Made by a program: the position numbers and the translations under genes | Shown here: piece after piece, positions 8,966 through 20,477 of the stretch | Position numbering within the stretch: position 1 is the stretch's first letter | Layout: the number at the start of each line of letters is the position of its first letter | Notes under the pieces: generated by a model | What the model saw: only the letters and a program-made list of their open reading frames with translations | What the model was told of the DNA's origin: nothing | Database searches by the model: none | Assembly (NCBI GenBank): GCA_014376575.1 | Contig: JACMRF010000053.1 | Location: 1 to 46,238, forward strand | Direction of reading: 5' to 3' | Length of the DNA stretch: 46,238 bases | DNA from: Undibacterium sp. | GTDB taxonomy: Bacteria > Pseudomonadota > Gammaproteobacteria > Burkholderiales > Burkholderiaceae

Positions 8966-9397
8966 ATGGCCGTCGTACACAAAACAGTTTTTGTATCTTA
9001 TAGCGTTGAACAAATGTTTGCACTGGTTGAAAAGGTCGAGAACTACCCGCAATTTCTGCCTTGGTGTGGCGACGTTGAAGTTGGGCAAAGAACTGATCTA
9101 CATTTGACCGCAACATTATCTATCAATTATCACGGTATTAAACAACGATTTACAACTAGAAATACTAATTCACCGCCAAACTTGATGGAGATGACCTTGG
9201 TCGATGGGCCTTTTAAGCAATTGTTTGGTCGTTGGAAATTCTCTGAACTTAGATCCGATGCATGCAAAATCGAGTTTGATTTGAATTATGAATTTTCAAG
9301 TAGACTTTTAGAGCACTTAATCGGACCTGTTTTTAGTAAAATTGCTAATAGTTTTGTTGATTCATTTTGTGATCGAGCTGAAAAAATTTATGGCTAA
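8966..9397 (+). CDS. ratA: RatA-like START/coenzyme Q-binding protein
   Basis: A 143-residue protein of the polyketide cyclase/START (COQ10-type) family. The start at ATG 8966 (MAVVHKTVFV) matches the normal family N-terminus; a frame open upstream to a TTG at 8933 would add an unlikely hydrophobic extension. Diagnostic stretches are YSVEQMFALVEKVENYPQFL, PWCGDVEV and LVDGPFKQLFGRWKF. In E. coli RatA was described as an inhibitor of 70S assembly, while the mitochondrial homologue COQ10 binds ubiquinone; the native role here is not decided by sequence. The frame overlaps ratB by 8 bp, indicating translational coupling. Confidence 0.93.
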   Translation: MAVVHKTVFVSYSVEQMFALVEKVENYPQFLPWCGDVEVGQRTDLHLTATLSINYHGIKQRFTTRNTNSPPNLMEMTLVDGPFKQLFGRWKFSELRSDACKIEFDLNYEFSSRLLEHLIGPVFSKIANSFVDSFCDRAEKIYG

Positions 9398-9710
9398 ATC
9401 TCAACAGACCCACATCGATAATTTAACGATGATTGATATTGAGGTTTGTTATGTGTCGAGCGAAAATACTTTGATTCTTCGACTTAATATGATATCTGGC
9501 TCTGCAATTATCAATGCGATTGAAGATAGTCAAATTTTGCACACTTGCCCGGAAATAGATATTAGTCAATGCAAATTGGGTATTTTTGGTAAGATTAAAT
9601 TCCTTAATACAGTTTTGCAGCAGGGGGATAGGGTTGAAATTTACCGTCCACTAATTGCTGATCCGATGGAGGCAAGAAGGCGACGTGCTGCAAAAAAATT
9701 ACAGATGTAA
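9390..9710 (+). CDS. ratB: RnfH-family ubiquitin-like protein RatB
   Basis: A 106-residue protein of the RnfH/UPF0125 family, a beta-grasp (ubiquitin-like) fold. The ATG at 9390 lies within the last codons of ratA (8-bp overlap). A frame open further upstream to 9342 would overlap ratA by 56 bp and add a hydrophobic segment, so 9390 is preferred. Family features: an N-terminal IDIEVCYVS strand, the CKLGIFGK segment, the GDRVEIYRPL strand, and the closing ADPMEARRRRAAK, which is strongly conserved. RatA and RatB are paired in most Proteobacteria; the biochemical role of RatB is not established. Confidence 0.92.
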   Translation: MAKSQQTHIDNLTMIDIEVCYVSSENTLILRLNMISGSAIINAIEDSQILHTCPEIDISQCKLGIFGKIKFLNTVLQQGDRVEIYRPLIADPMEARRRRAAKKLQM

Positions 9711-9718
9711 TAATTTAT

Positions 9719-10249
9719 TTATTTGCAATCAATTAGAGCGCGTTTCACATCTGCGGTCTCTTGCGTTCGCTGCGCGTCTGTTAAGAAGTTTCTTTCACCA
9801 TTTTTATCTGTGGTGCTAATTCTGGCGCCGGCCTCCAGCGATTGTTGGTAGGAGCGAGCGCGCTCGCAGTTTTTTGCTTTTTCACTAGCGGCCTGTTTCT
9901 CAGACGCCATTTTTTTATCTTTTTCTTCCTGTTCCATTTTTCTTTTCATGAAGTCTTCATTTTTGCTGGCAGTCGTTACCGGCTTTTGAAGTTTTTCATT
10001 GGCTAGGATTGCAGAGCTTGCCGTTTCCTCATTTGAATCCCTTGGCGAAGTTGCAGGTGTTAGAGATTTAAAAGGCGTTTTTAGTATTTTATTTTTAGGC
10101 GTTGATACGGGGGGAGGTAAGTCGGAGAATTGTTTCGTTCCTTTTTCGTCAAGCCATACGTATTGAGCATGACTTGCTTCAGCGAATAACAATCCGGATA
10201 CCACGATTAACGTAATACTTTTAAAATGTTTTGGTAAAAATTTTGACAT
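9719..10249 (-). CDS. Exported DUF4124 domain protein
   Basis: A 176-residue periplasmic protein starting at the ATG at 10249, which puts a clean signal peptide at the N-terminus (MSKFLPKHFK, hydrophobic core, cleavage after SHA). A frame open to 10324 would add 25 residues in front of the signal sequence and is rejected. The mature start has the DUF4124 signature YVWLDEKGTKQFSDLPPP. A Lys/Glu-rich helical linker follows, and a C-terminal part with two Cys (KNCERARSYQQSL and ALIDCK) that could form a disulfide. The function is unknown. In related genomes a DUF4124 protein is often next to guaB. It converges on ratB and is divergent from guaB. Confidence 0.88.
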   Translation of the reverse strand: MSKFLPKHFKSITLIVVSGLLFAEASHAQYVWLDEKGTKQFSDLPPPVSTPKNKILKTPFKSLTPATSPRDSNEETASSAILANEKLQKPVTTASKNEDFMKRKMEQEEKDKKMASEKQAASEKAKNCERARSYQQSLEAGARISTTDKNGERNFLTDAQRTQETADVKRALIDCK

Positions 10250-10306
10250 AAAATTCTTTCGAAAATTCTCTGAGGTGACATCAACTTTATTCGGAGTTTT
10301 ACACAG

Positions 10307-11825
<1,519 letters not shown>

Positions 11826-11876
11826 TTTTGACTGTTTTTGGTCTTTAGTTGTAGAGGCGGCGAAGTGGAGCATGGA

Positions 11877-12926
11877 ATGACTACCTATCAAGATCGCTCT
11901 GACCCATCTTCACTGTTTCCAGCTAATTTAGGTTTTGTAGGTGCGTTATCCGAAAAGTATGAAATTAGAATAGCTAGAATTGAGCGCTTAGGTATTCACC
12001 TTTTTCGTGTCGCTAATTGTTTGATTAGTTTCGGTAATTTGTCTGCTAGATTTGATCGTAGTGAAACTTCTGTGATTGCGTTAGAAGCTTCTTTTTGTGA
12101 TAGCCAGTCGTTCCCTGATGAGATTAAGATTGTTTACGACACCTTTTTTGATGTGAATTTTGCAAGTCATAAGTTAGTTGCCGGGGATCCCAGTATTCGT
12201 TTTTATGCAACACATCCCATTTTGGATTCTGCAAAAAATGTTGTTGGTAGTATCAATCTAATTGATTATCAGCCGCGCGAATTTAGTGATGAGCAAAGAC
12301 TGTTAATGGCGGATTTGGCGGCAATGGCTGAGCTCGAATTGATGTTGAGCGCGATGCAACAAACACAATTAGAGTTGATTAAACAAAATCGTAATCTTAA
12401 ACGTGATTCGTTAATTGATCCAATCCTGGGAACGTGGAATAAAACAGCGATCATCCGCTCCCTGCGAATCGAAATTGAGCGTTGTCGTAAAGCGCAAAAA
12501 CCTATGTCCTTGCTCTTTGCAAGTGTGGATCAGATTGTAACTATACGAGAAACGTACGGTGCTGCAGCCAGAGATATGGTCTTAGTAAAAATAGTAAGCC
12601 GCATTCGCTCTTGCATTAGGCCATTTGATGCGATGGGACGATTCGAGAATGATACTTTTCTCATGGTGTTACCGGGCGCATCTCATTTAATTGCCACGGC
12701 GGTTGCGGAGAGAATTCGCTTATCCGTAATGAGCCATCCAGATACTATAGATGAAAAAGCGGTCAATTTGACGATTAGTTCAGGAATTATATCTACAGAT
12801 ATATTTCCTGATACTGAACCAGAAATATTGATTACTTATGCTGAAAAAGCCCTGCTTTCTGCGAGAAATGCGGGAAACAACCGTGTTGTTCAGGCTATGC
12901 CTGAACAGCCTGATAATATTAGTTGA
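11877..12926 (+). CDS. GAF - degenerate GGDEF protein encoded between guaB and guaA
   Basis: A 349-residue protein; the ATG at 11877 is chosen because GTGGAG sits 6 bp upstream. Residues ~10-170 resemble a GAF sensor domain ([20 protein letters not shown], a typical GAF core). Residues ~185-340 are a GGDEF fold beginning [11 protein letters not shown] and ending [12 protein letters not shown]. Catalytic positions are lost: the signature reads ENDTF (257-261) instead of GG(D/E)EF, the first metal-binding Asp of the DxD strand is Ser216 (SVD), and the usual guanine-contacting Asn of the VND motif is Arg (IRE). It is therefore probably not a diguanylate cyclase; a GTP- or ligand-binding sensor is an inference. 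It ends 2 bp before guaA, so it belongs to the guanine nucleotide operon. Confidence 0.85.
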   Translation: MTTYQDRSDPSSLFPANLGFVGALSEKYEIRIARIERLGIHLFRVANCLISFGNLSARFDRSETSVIALEASFCDSQSFPDEIKIVYDTFFDVNFASHKLVAGDPSIRFYATHPILDSAKNVVGSINLIDYQPREFSDEQRLLMADLAAMAELELMLSAMQQTQLELIKQNRNLKRDSLIDPILGTWNKTAIIRSLRIEIERCRKAQKPMSLLFASVDQIVTIRETYGAAARDMVLVKIVSRIRSCIRPFDAMGRFENDTFLMVLPGASHLIATAVAERIRLSVMSHPDTIDEKAVNLTISSGIISTDIFPDTEPEILITYAEKALLSARNAGNNRVVQAMPEQPDNIS

Positions 12927-12928
12927 TT

Positions 12929-14524
12929 ATGCACTCAAAAATACTTATTCTAGACTTTGGTTCCCAAGTTACCCAATTGATCGCACGCCGTGTTCGCGAT
13001 GCTGGTGTATTTTCCGAAGTGTTTCCATACGATGTTAGTGACGAATTCATTCGTAACTATGGTGCTGCTGGCATTATTTTGTCTGGTGGTCCAAACAGCA
13101 CTACCGATGGTGATACGCCGAGAGCACCGCAAGCAGTATTTGATGCTGGTGTGCCAGTCCTGGGGATATGTTATGGCATGCAGACCATGGCTTTGCAGCT
13201 CGGGGGGAAAGTCGAGAGTGGTTTAATTCGCGAATTCGGTTATGCGGAAGTGCGCGCACGCGGACATACCGCCTTGTTCAATGGCATCAATGATTTCGTC
13301 ACGCCTGAAGGTCATGGCATGTTGAAAGTGTGGATGAGCCATGGCGATAAAGTAAATGAAATGCCAGCAGGTTTTAAATTGATGGCATCAACCGACAATT
13401 GCCCGATCGCCGCAATGGCAGACGAGCAGCGTCATTTTTACGGTATCCAATTCCATCCTGAGGTAACGCACACCTTGCAAGGTGAAGCGATCATTGGCCG
13501 CTTTGTGCATGAGATTTGCGGTTGTCAATCCGATTGGAATATGCCTGACTATATTTCCGAAGCGGTCGCTGCTATTCGTGAAAAAGTTGGTTCAGACGAA
13601 GTAATACTTGGCCTTTCTGGCGGTGTTGATAGTAGCGTTGCCGCCGCACTGATTCACCTTGCGATTGGCGATAAACTAACTTGTGTTTTTGTTGATCATG
13701 GACTGTTGCGACTGGATGAAGGCAAGATGGTCATGGAGATGTTCAGTAAAAATCTGGGCGTCAAAGTCATTCATGTTAATGCCACTGAGCAGTTCATGGG
13801 ACACTTGGTCGGTGTGAGTGATCCTGAAGCGAAACGTAAAATTATCGGCCGTGAATTCGTTGAAGTTTTTCAAATCGAATCAGCCAAACTCACCAATGCA
13901 AAATGGCTGGCACAAGGCACAATTTATCCTGACGTGATCGAGAGTGCAGGCAAGGGTAAAAAGGGAACTCACACCATCAAGAGTCATCACAATGTTGGTG
14001 GTTTGCCAGACACCTTAAATCTTAAATTATTAGAGCCATTGCGCGAATTGTTTAAAGATGAAGTGCGCAAATTAGGTGTGGCTTTAGGTTTGCCGCATGG
14101 CATGGTCTACCGTCATCCTTTTCCTGGCCCTGGTTTAGGTGTGCGTATTTTAGGTGAAGTAAAGAAAGAATTTGCCGATTTGCTGCGTCGGGCTGATGCG
14201 ATTTTTATCGAAGAGTTACGCAATACCTTGGTTGATTCACCTGCGGGTGATGGTAAGTTGACCTGGTACGATGCGACTAGTCAGGCTTTCGCTGTATTTT
14301 TGCCCGTCAAATCTGTTGGTGTGATGGGTGATGGGCGCACCTATGAATATGTAGTTGCCTTGCGTGCAGTACAAACGCTTGATTTTATGACCGCACAATG
14401 GGCTCATTTGCCGCATGGTTTGCTTGGTAAAGTTTCTAACCGTATCATCAACGAAGTGCGTGGCATCAACCGCGTTGTATATGATATTTCTGGCAAACCA
14501 CCAGCAACTATTGAGTGGGAATAA
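12929..14524 (+). CDS. guaA: GMP synthase (glutamine-hydrolysing)
   Basis: A 531-residue GMP synthetase that aminates XMP to GMP with glutamine and ATP. The class I amidotransferase domain is first ([17 protein letters not shown]; nucleophile Cys81 in GICYGMQTM; the FHPEVTHT His/Glu pair). The ATP pyrophosphatase domain follows with the P-loop [13 protein letters not shown], and the C-terminal dimerisation domain ends in the canonical KPPATIEWE. The ATG at 12929 follows the stop of the preceding gene by 2 bp, so expression is probably coupled to it. Together with guaB it completes IMP to GMP. Confidence 0.98.
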   Translation: MHSKILILDFGSQVTQLIARRVRDAGVFSEVFPYDVSDEFIRNYGAAGIILSGGPNSTTDGDTPRAPQAVFDAGVPVLGICYGMQTMALQLGGKVESGLIREFGYAEVRARGHTALFNGINDFVTPEGHGMLKVWMSHGDKVNEMPAGFKLMASTDNCPIAAMADEQRHFYGIQFHPEVTHTLQGEAIIGRFVHEICGCQSDWNMPDYISEAVAAIREKVGSDEVILGLSGGVDSSVAAALIHLAIGDKLTCVFVDHGLLRLDEGKMVMEMFSKNLGVKVIHVNATEQFMGHLVGVSDPEAKRKIIGREFVEVFQIESAKLTNAKWLAQGTIYPDVIESAGKGKKGTHTIKSHHNVGGLPDTLNLKLLEPLRELFKDEVRKLGVALGLPHGMVYRHPFPGPGLGVRILGEVKKEFADLLRRADAIFIEELRNTLVDSPAGDGKLTWYDATSQAFAVFLPVKSVGVMGDGRTYEYVVALRAVQTLDFMTAQWAHLPHGLLGKVSNRIINEVRGINRVVYDISGKPPATIEWE

Positions 14525-14545
14525 GCGCGTGAGGATAAAGCAGTC

Positions 14546-15181
14546 GTGACATACAGCATTAAAGAGATTTTTTATACGCTACAAGGCGAAGGCAATCATG
14601 CGGGGCGACCTGCCGTATTTTGTCGCTTTGCCGGCTGTAATTTATGGACCGGCAGGGAAGAGGATCGCAAGACGGCAATCTGTCAGTTTTGCGATACCGA
14701 TTTTGTCGGCACCAATGGAGTCGGCGGGGGCAAGTTTGCTAATCCAGATGCGCTAGCCGAACGTATAGACGCGTTGTGGCCGAAATCTTATCCAGCCAGT
14801 AAATACGTCGTATTTACTGGGGGAGAGCCATTGCTGCAATTAGATGTTGCTCTGATCTCAGCAATGCACGCGGTAGGGTTCGAGATTGCCATAGAAACCA
14901 ATGGCACTATACCTGTGCCTGAGGGGGTGGATTGGATTTGTGTCAGTCCCAAAATGGGGTCCACATTAGTTGTACGTCAAGGTAGCGAACTCAAGGTGGT
15001 GATTCCACAAGTGGGCCAGCCTATGAGTGAATATGCATCGCTCGATTTCGAACATCATTTTGTGCAAGCGATGGATGGACCTGAACTCGAACAAAATATC
15101 CGTCTCGCCATCGCTTATTGCAAAGAAAATCCAAAGTGGAAGCTGAGCGTTCAAACGCATAAACTTCTTCAGATACCTTAA
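14546..15181 (+). CDS. queE: 7-carboxy-7-deazaguanine synthase (radical SAM)
   Basis: A 211-residue radical SAM enzyme converting 6-carboxytetrahydropterin to 7-carboxy-7-deazaguanine in queuosine synthesis. It uses a GTG start at 14546 preceded by GAGGA. The iron-sulfur ligands follow the QueE-specific CX14CX2C spacing (Cys31, Cys46, Cys49), which distinguishes it from the usual CX3CX2C. Other features are YTLQGEGNHAGRPAVFCRF at the N-terminus, the SAM-binding FTGGEPLLQ and the ETNGT motif. It is 21 bp downstream of guaA and 21 bp upstream of queD, so it may share the gua transcript; both pathways draw on the guanine nucleotide pool. Confidence 0.96.
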   Translation: MTYSIKEIFYTLQGEGNHAGRPAVFCRFAGCNLWTGREEDRKTAICQFCDTDFVGTNGVGGGKFANPDALAERIDALWPKSYPASKYVVFTGGEPLLQLDVALISAMHAVGFEIAIETNGTIPVPEGVDWICVSPKMGSTLVVRQGSELKVVIPQVGQPMSEYASLDFEHHFVQAMDGPELEQNIRLAIAYCKENPKWKLSVQTHKLLQIP

Positions 15182-15202
15182 TTTAGTTTCTCAGGCCATC
15201 CC

Positions 15203-16166
<964 letters not shown>

Positions 16167-16184
16167 ACTTCCATCTTCATAAAA

Positions 16185-17102
16185 ATGAAACCTTCCGCAT
16201 TTAGAATTTTGTCTGACCATCCGGGTATCGCCGTCGTCGCTTTGAGCGGCTGCGCGTTGGATAATGACGCCGTTAATCGTGGTTTACAAGTTTTACGCGA
16301 AAGCGGTTTTGTTATTCACAATTACTACCAACACGATCAATTGTTCCAGCGTTTTGGTGGGACTGATGCGGAACGGCTTAGCCAACTCGTTGCAGCCGTC
16401 GATAATCCTGATGTTGACATCGTGATGGCCTTACGCGGCAGTTATGGCGTATCACGGCTATTGAAAAAAATAGATTATCAACACCTGTCTGACAGTAAGA
16501 AATATTTTGTCGGACATAGCGATTTTAACGCTTTGCAGTTGGCGATGCTGGCCAAAACCGGGGCAAGTAGTTTTTGTGGTCCTATGGTTTGCGATGATTT
16601 TAGCCGGCCAGAATTAAGTGCCTTTACGCAAGATCATTTCTTTAATTGCATTGAAAGTAGCTGCTATACAATTGGGTTTCAATCGCTCAATAATCCACTC
16701 CTCAACGTATTTGGCACCTTATGGGGAGGCAATCTCGCCATGCTAACGCACTTGCTTGGAACGGAGTTCTTCCCGAACATGAGCGACGGTATCTTGTTCG
16801 TTGAAGATATTGCGGAGCATCCCTATAGGGTCGAGCGCATGATGTTGCAACTTCATTTTGCTGGTGTTTTGAATAAACAAAAGGCGATTGTTTTTGGTGA
16901 TTTTTCAGCTTACAAACTGGCCTCGTTCGATAATGCTTATAACTTTGACGAAATGATCAAATATCTGCGTGAGACGCTCGCTGTGCCTGTCATTACCGGA
17001 TTGCCGTTTGGGCATATCAAAGATAAAGTGACGTTGGTCATAGGAAGCGAGGCGCACCTTGTCTCTGATGGGCAGTCAGTTAGCCTCACAATGCAGTATT
17101 AA
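16185..17102 (+). CDS. ldcA: Muramoyltetrapeptide (LD-) carboxypeptidase, S66 family
   Basis: A 305-residue cytoplasmic serine peptidase that removes the terminal D-Ala from recycled murein tetrapeptides. The catalytic triad of family S66 is visible: Ser112 in VGHSDFNA, Glu207 in LFVEDIAEHPYRVERM, and His277 in GLPFGHIKD. ALRGSYGVSRLL and LWGGNLAMLTHLLGTEF are also family-typical. It is the last gene of the rightward run and is followed by a strong terminator. Confidence 0.93.
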   Translation: MKPSAFRILSDHPGIAVVALSGCALDNDAVNRGLQVLRESGFVIHNYYQHDQLFQRFGGTDAERLSQLVAAVDNPDVDIVMALRGSYGVSRLLKKIDYQHLSDSKKYFVGHSDFNALQLAMLAKTGASSFCGPMVCDDFSRPELSAFTQDHFFNCIESSCYTIGFQSLNNPLLNVFGTLWGGNLAMLTHLLGTEFFPNMSDGILFVEDIAEHPYRVERMMLQLHFAGVLNKQKAIVFGDFSAYKLASFDNAYNFDEMIKYLRETLAVPVITGLPFGHIKDKVTLVIGSEAHLVSDGQSVSLTMQY

Positions 17103-17121
17103 AATTTATCACTCAGAAAAC

Positions 17122-17155
17122 AAAATGCCCAATCGAAAGATAGGGCATTTTTTTT
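17122..17155. terminator. Bidirectional rho-independent terminator
   Basis: Stem AAAATGCCC (17122-17130) pairs with GGGCATTTT (17143-17151), with an inner ATC-GAAA-GAT mini-stem, followed by an eight-T run. On the opposite strand the stem is followed by TTTTGTTTT. It can therefore end both the rightward ldcA run and the leftward MFS gene, whose stop is 43 bp away. Confidence 0.85.
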
Positions 17156-17197
17156 GGTACTTAATACAAAATTAACACAAAATTATCGCAAAATTAA

Positions 17198-18859
17198 TTA
17201 ATCATTTGCGTAAATGTCGACGTCTTTGGTCTCTTTGATAAACAAGGCACCGATCACGAAAGTCATCAACGCAATAATGATTGGATACCACAGACCGTAG
17301 TAAATATCACCTTTGAAAGCAACTAGAGCGAACGCTGTCGTTGGTAACAGGCCGCCGAACCAGCCGTTACCGATGTGGTAAGGCAAGGACATTGATGTAT
17401 AGCGAATGCGCGTAGGGAACATCTCTACCAGCATCGCAGCGATAGGGCCGTATACCATGGTGACATACAACACCAAGATAGTGAGCAATACCAATACCAT
17501 TGGTTTGTTGATCTGAGCAGGATCCGCTTTAGCAGGGTAACCAGCAGCCTTGATCGCATCGCCAAACTCTGTTGAAAAAGCTTTTGATTTTGCAGCGGCT
17601 TCGTCTTTTGGTAAACCGGCTGAATTGTAAGAGCTAATTACTTTCTCACCGATTTTTACTGAGGCGATAGTGCCTGCTGGTGCAATTTCATTTGTATAGT
17701 TGACCGATGAAGCTGCCAGTTTTGCCTTGACAATATCGCAAGAGGAAGTGAACTTCTTGGTACCGGTAGGGTTAAATTGGAATTGGCAATCCGCAGGATC
17801 GGCAGTGACGATAACAGGTGCTTCTTTCAGTGCTTTTTCCAATGCAGGATTTGCATAATGGGTCAGCGCACTAAAGATTGGAAAGTAAGTCAATGCTGCG
17901 ATCAGGCAACCAGCCAAAATAATAGGCTTGCGGCCAATTTTATCGGAGAGACTACCAAAAACAATAAAGAATGGTGTGCCGATAACGAGCGATGCTGCGA
18001 TCAAAATATTGGCCGTTGCTCCATCTACTTTCAGCGTTTGCTGCAAGAAGAACAGGGCGTAGAATTGTCCTGTATACCAAACAACAGCTTGTCCAGCTGT
18101 CAGGCCGACCAAGGCTAATATAACGATCTTCAGGTTTTTCCATTGACCAAAAGATTCTGTCAAAGGTGCTTTGGATGTCTTGCCTTCTGCCTTCATTTTT
18201 GCAAATGCAGGAGATTCATTCATGGATAAACGAATCCAGACCGATACCGCCAACAGAAAAACAGAGACCAAGAAAGGAACGCGCCAGCCCCAATCAGCAA
18301 ATGCTTCTTCGCCGATTGCCGTACGTGTTCCAAGAATAACCATCAGGGACAAAAACAAACCCATTGTTGCGGTTGTTTGAATCCATGCAGTGAAAGCACC
18401 GCGCTGATCGTGTGGAGCATGTTCAGCCACGTAAGTAGCCGCGCCGCCGTATTCACCACCAAGTGCCAGACCTTGCAAGATGCGCAAAGAAACCAGAATG
18501 ATAGGTGCGGCAATACCAATAGAGGCATAGTTAGGTAAGAGGCCAACGACAAAAGTAGAAAAACCCATGATCACAATAGTCACCAGGAAGGTGTACTTGC
18601 GACCAATCATGTCACCCAAGCGACCAAAGACCAATGCGCCGAAAGGACGAACGATGAAACCCGCAGCAAAAGCAAGCAAAGCAAAAATAAACGCTGTATT
18701 TGGGTCGGTACCTGCAAAAAACTGTTTAGCAATAATAGCTGCCAGTGAGCCGTATAAATAAAAATCGTACCATTCAAATACGGTACCTAGAGAAGATGCA
18801 AAAATAACTTTGCGTTCTTCTGCGGTCATGCTACGTGACGCGGATTGTACTGTCGCCAT
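17198..18859 (-). CDS. MFS metabolite:H+ symporter with large extracytoplasmic insert
   Basis: A 553-residue permease of the MHS branch of the major facilitator superfamily, which carries carboxylates, osmolytes or similar solutes. Signs are GTVFEWYDFYLYGSLA in TM1, the loop 2-3 motif GRLGDMIGRKYTF, RILQGLALGGEYGGA and DKIGRKP. The start ATG at 18859 follows AGGAGA. Compared with ordinary MHS transporters (~430-450 residues) it has about 100 extra residues in a soluble loop between TM helices in the second half, roughly residues 335-445. That loop holds two Cys (PADCQFQ and SSCDIV) that may form a disulfide in the periplasm. The substrate is unknown. It is divergent from the thiolase cluster, so it may import that cluster's substrate. 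Confidence 0.9.
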   Translation of the reverse strand: MATVQSASRSMTAEERKVIFASSLGTVFEWYDFYLYGSLAAIIAKQFFAGTDPNTAFIFALLAFAAGFIVRPFGALVFGRLGDMIGRKYTFLVTIVIMGFSTFVVGLLPNYASIGIAAPIILVSLRILQGLALGGEYGGAATYVAEHAPHDQRGAFTAWIQTTATMGLFLSLMVILGTRTAIGEEAFADWGWRVPFLVSVFLLAVSVWIRLSMNESPAFAKMKAEGKTSKAPLTESFGQWKNLKIVILALVGLTAGQAVVWYTGQFYALFFLQQTLKVDGATANILIAASLVIGTPFFIVFGSLSDKIGRKPIILAGCLIAALTYFPIFSALTHYANPALEKALKEAPVIVTADPADCQFQFNPTGTKKFTSSCDIVKAKLAASSVNYTNEIAPAGTIASVKIGEKVISSYNSAGLPKDEAAAKSKAFSTEFGDAIKAAGYPAKADPAQINKPMVLVLLTILVLYVTMVYGPIAAMLVEMFPTRIRYTSMSLPYHIGNGWFGGLLPTTAFALVAFKGDIYYGLWYPIIIALMTFVIGALFIKETKDVDIYAND

Positions 18860-18959
18860 GCTTGTCTCCTGATGATGTTTTAAAATTTGCGTTTAATAGC
18901 TTGTCAAAATTAAATTTTAATCTTCGCTTTATTTTTAGTGCAATCGAAGTGTGCGGCGT

Positions 18960-19000
18960 GAAACTTACGTCACGCTTTCTTGAAACTTACAGAAACTTAC
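18960..19000. promoter_or_regulatory. Three GAAACTTAC repeats in the symporter/thiolase spacer
   Basis: GAAACTTAC occurs at 18960-18968, 18982-18990 and 18992-19000, all in the same orientation, with start-to-start spacings of 22 and 10 bp, i.e. about two turns and one turn. This suggests cooperative binding of a regulator. The repeats lie ~100-140 bp upstream of the MFS start (leftward gene) and ~215 bp before the thiolase start. Confidence 0.4.
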
Positions 19001-19109
19001 ACTCAGGGAAGATTTGCACTGCTCAAATTAAATGGTAGAAACAAATCAGTAATAGAATTATTTGCGAACGGTCGTACTAAAATATGCTATTCTGTTTTTT
19101 CTTGTTTTG

Positions 19110-19158
19110 TAAAACGTTTTAACGCTGTAGATGTGCCTGGAATACAAGGCAATATAAT
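19110..19158 (+). promoter_or_regulatory. Perfect 12-bp palindrome and -10 box before the thiolase operon
   Basis: TAAAACGTTTTA (19110-19121) is a perfect palindrome. It is followed 31 bp later by TATAAT (19153-19158), 56 bp before the thiolase ATG. I see no good -35, which would fit an activator- or repressor-dependent promoter with the palindrome as operator. The rest of the 354-bp spacer (18860-19213) shows no gene. Confidence 0.45.
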
Positions 19159-19213
19159 TTGTGTAGTATTCGACAAAATTTTTACTACTTATCACTTCCA
19201 TTAGGAGACAAAC

Positions 19214-20392
19214 ATGTCTGACGCAGTCATCGTATCAACCGCTCGTACCGCCTTGGCCAAATCTTGGAAAGGTGCTTTTAATATGACGCACGGCGCTACT
19301 CTGGGTGGCCACGCATTGAACGCCGCCATCACGCGTGCACATATTGAGTTTGGTGAAGTGGAAGACGTGATCATCGGGTGCGCCACGCCAGAAGGCGCGA
19401 CCGGTAGCAATATCGCTCGTCAGATTGCATTGCGTGCCGGTTGCCCGGTGACGACTGCAGGCATGACGGTTAATCGCTTTTGTTCCTCGGGCTTGCAAAC
19501 CATCGCCATGGCGGCGCAGCGCATTATTGCCGGCGAAGGCGATATTTACGCGGCCGGTGGTGTCGAATCGATTTCTTGCGTACAGAACGAAGCAAATACC
19601 CACATGCTGGTCGATCCGTGGCTAAAACAACACAAGCCAGAAGTTTACTGGCCAATGTTGCAAACGGCAGAAACGGTTGCCAAGCGTTACAACATCGCAC
19701 GCGACCGTCAGGATGAATACGGCGTCCAAAGCCAGTTACGTGCAGCGGCAGCGCAGGCGGCAGGACTGTTTGACGCGGAAATCGTTCCGATGACGACGAT
19801 CATGGGCGTGGCCGACAAGGCAAGCGGCATGTTAATGACCAGAGAGGTAACCATATCTGCAGATGAAGGCATCCGTGCCGATACGACCTTAGAAGCCGTG
19901 TCAAAAATCCGTTCTGCCGTACCGGGCGGTGTGATTTCTGCCGGCAATGCCAGCCAATTTTCTGATGGCGCATCAGTTGCCATTTTAATGAATAGTAAAG
20001 TGGCCGAAGCAAAAGGTTTACAGCCATTGGGTATCTTCCGTGGATTTGCTGTTGCTGGCTGCGAGCCAGACGAAATGGGGATAGGCCCAGTCTATGCCAT
20101 CCCTAAACTGCTAAAAAAAGCCGGCCTGAAAGTGGCCGATATCGGCTTATGGGAATTGAATGAAGCTTTCGCGGTACAGGTGTTGTATTGCGCTGACAAA
20201 CTTGGCATTCCTATGGATAAACTCAATGTCAACGGCGGTGCGATTGCGGTCGGCCATCCTTACGGCGTTTCTGGTGCGCGCCTCACTGGCCATGCGCTGA
20301 TTGAAGGGAAACGTCGCGGTGTGAAATTTGTTGTGGTCACCATGTGTATTGGTGGCGGCCAAGGTGCGGCGGGCTTGTTCGAAGTTGTATAA
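19214..20392 (+). CDS. Acetyl-CoA C-acyltransferase (thiolase)
   Basis: A 392-residue thiolase, which cleaves 3-ketoacyl-CoA with CoA or runs in the reverse direction. The nucleophile is Cys90 in NRFCSSGLQ; the second catalytic pair is His348 in [12 protein letters not shown] and Cys378 in [13 protein letters not shown]. The ATG follows TAGGAGAC. It is the first gene of an eight-gene co-directional cluster with acyl-CoA dehydrogenase, SDR and thioesterase genes, so a degradative role is likelier than a biosynthetic one. There is no adjacent FadB-type multifunctional protein, so the hydration step must be encoded elsewhere or the pathway is not classical beta-oxidation. Confidence 0.93.
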   Translation: MSDAVIVSTARTALAKSWKGAFNMTHGATLGGHALNAAITRAHIEFGEVEDVIIGCATPEGATGSNIARQIALRAGCPVTTAGMTVNRFCSSGLQTIAMAAQRIIAGEGDIYAAGGVESISCVQNEANTHMLVDPWLKQHKPEVYWPMLQTAETVAKRYNIARDRQDEYGVQSQLRAAAAQAAGLFDAEIVPMTTIMGVADKASGMLMTREVTISADEGIRADTTLEAVSKIRSAVPGGVISAGNASQFSDGASVAILMNSKVAEAKGLQPLGIFRGFAVAGCEPDEMGIGPVYAIPKLLKKAGLKVADIGLWELNEAFAVQVLYCADKLGIPMDKLNVNGGAIAVGHPYGVSGARLTGHALIEGKRRGVKFVVVTMCIGGGQGAAGLFEVV

Positions 20393-20477
20393 GACTCACG
20401 GATGATGAAGGACTCGTGCGCTCTCATCGGCTGCATGAGTTGCGCTAAATTTTTATGACTATTTGAGCAGGTTCATT

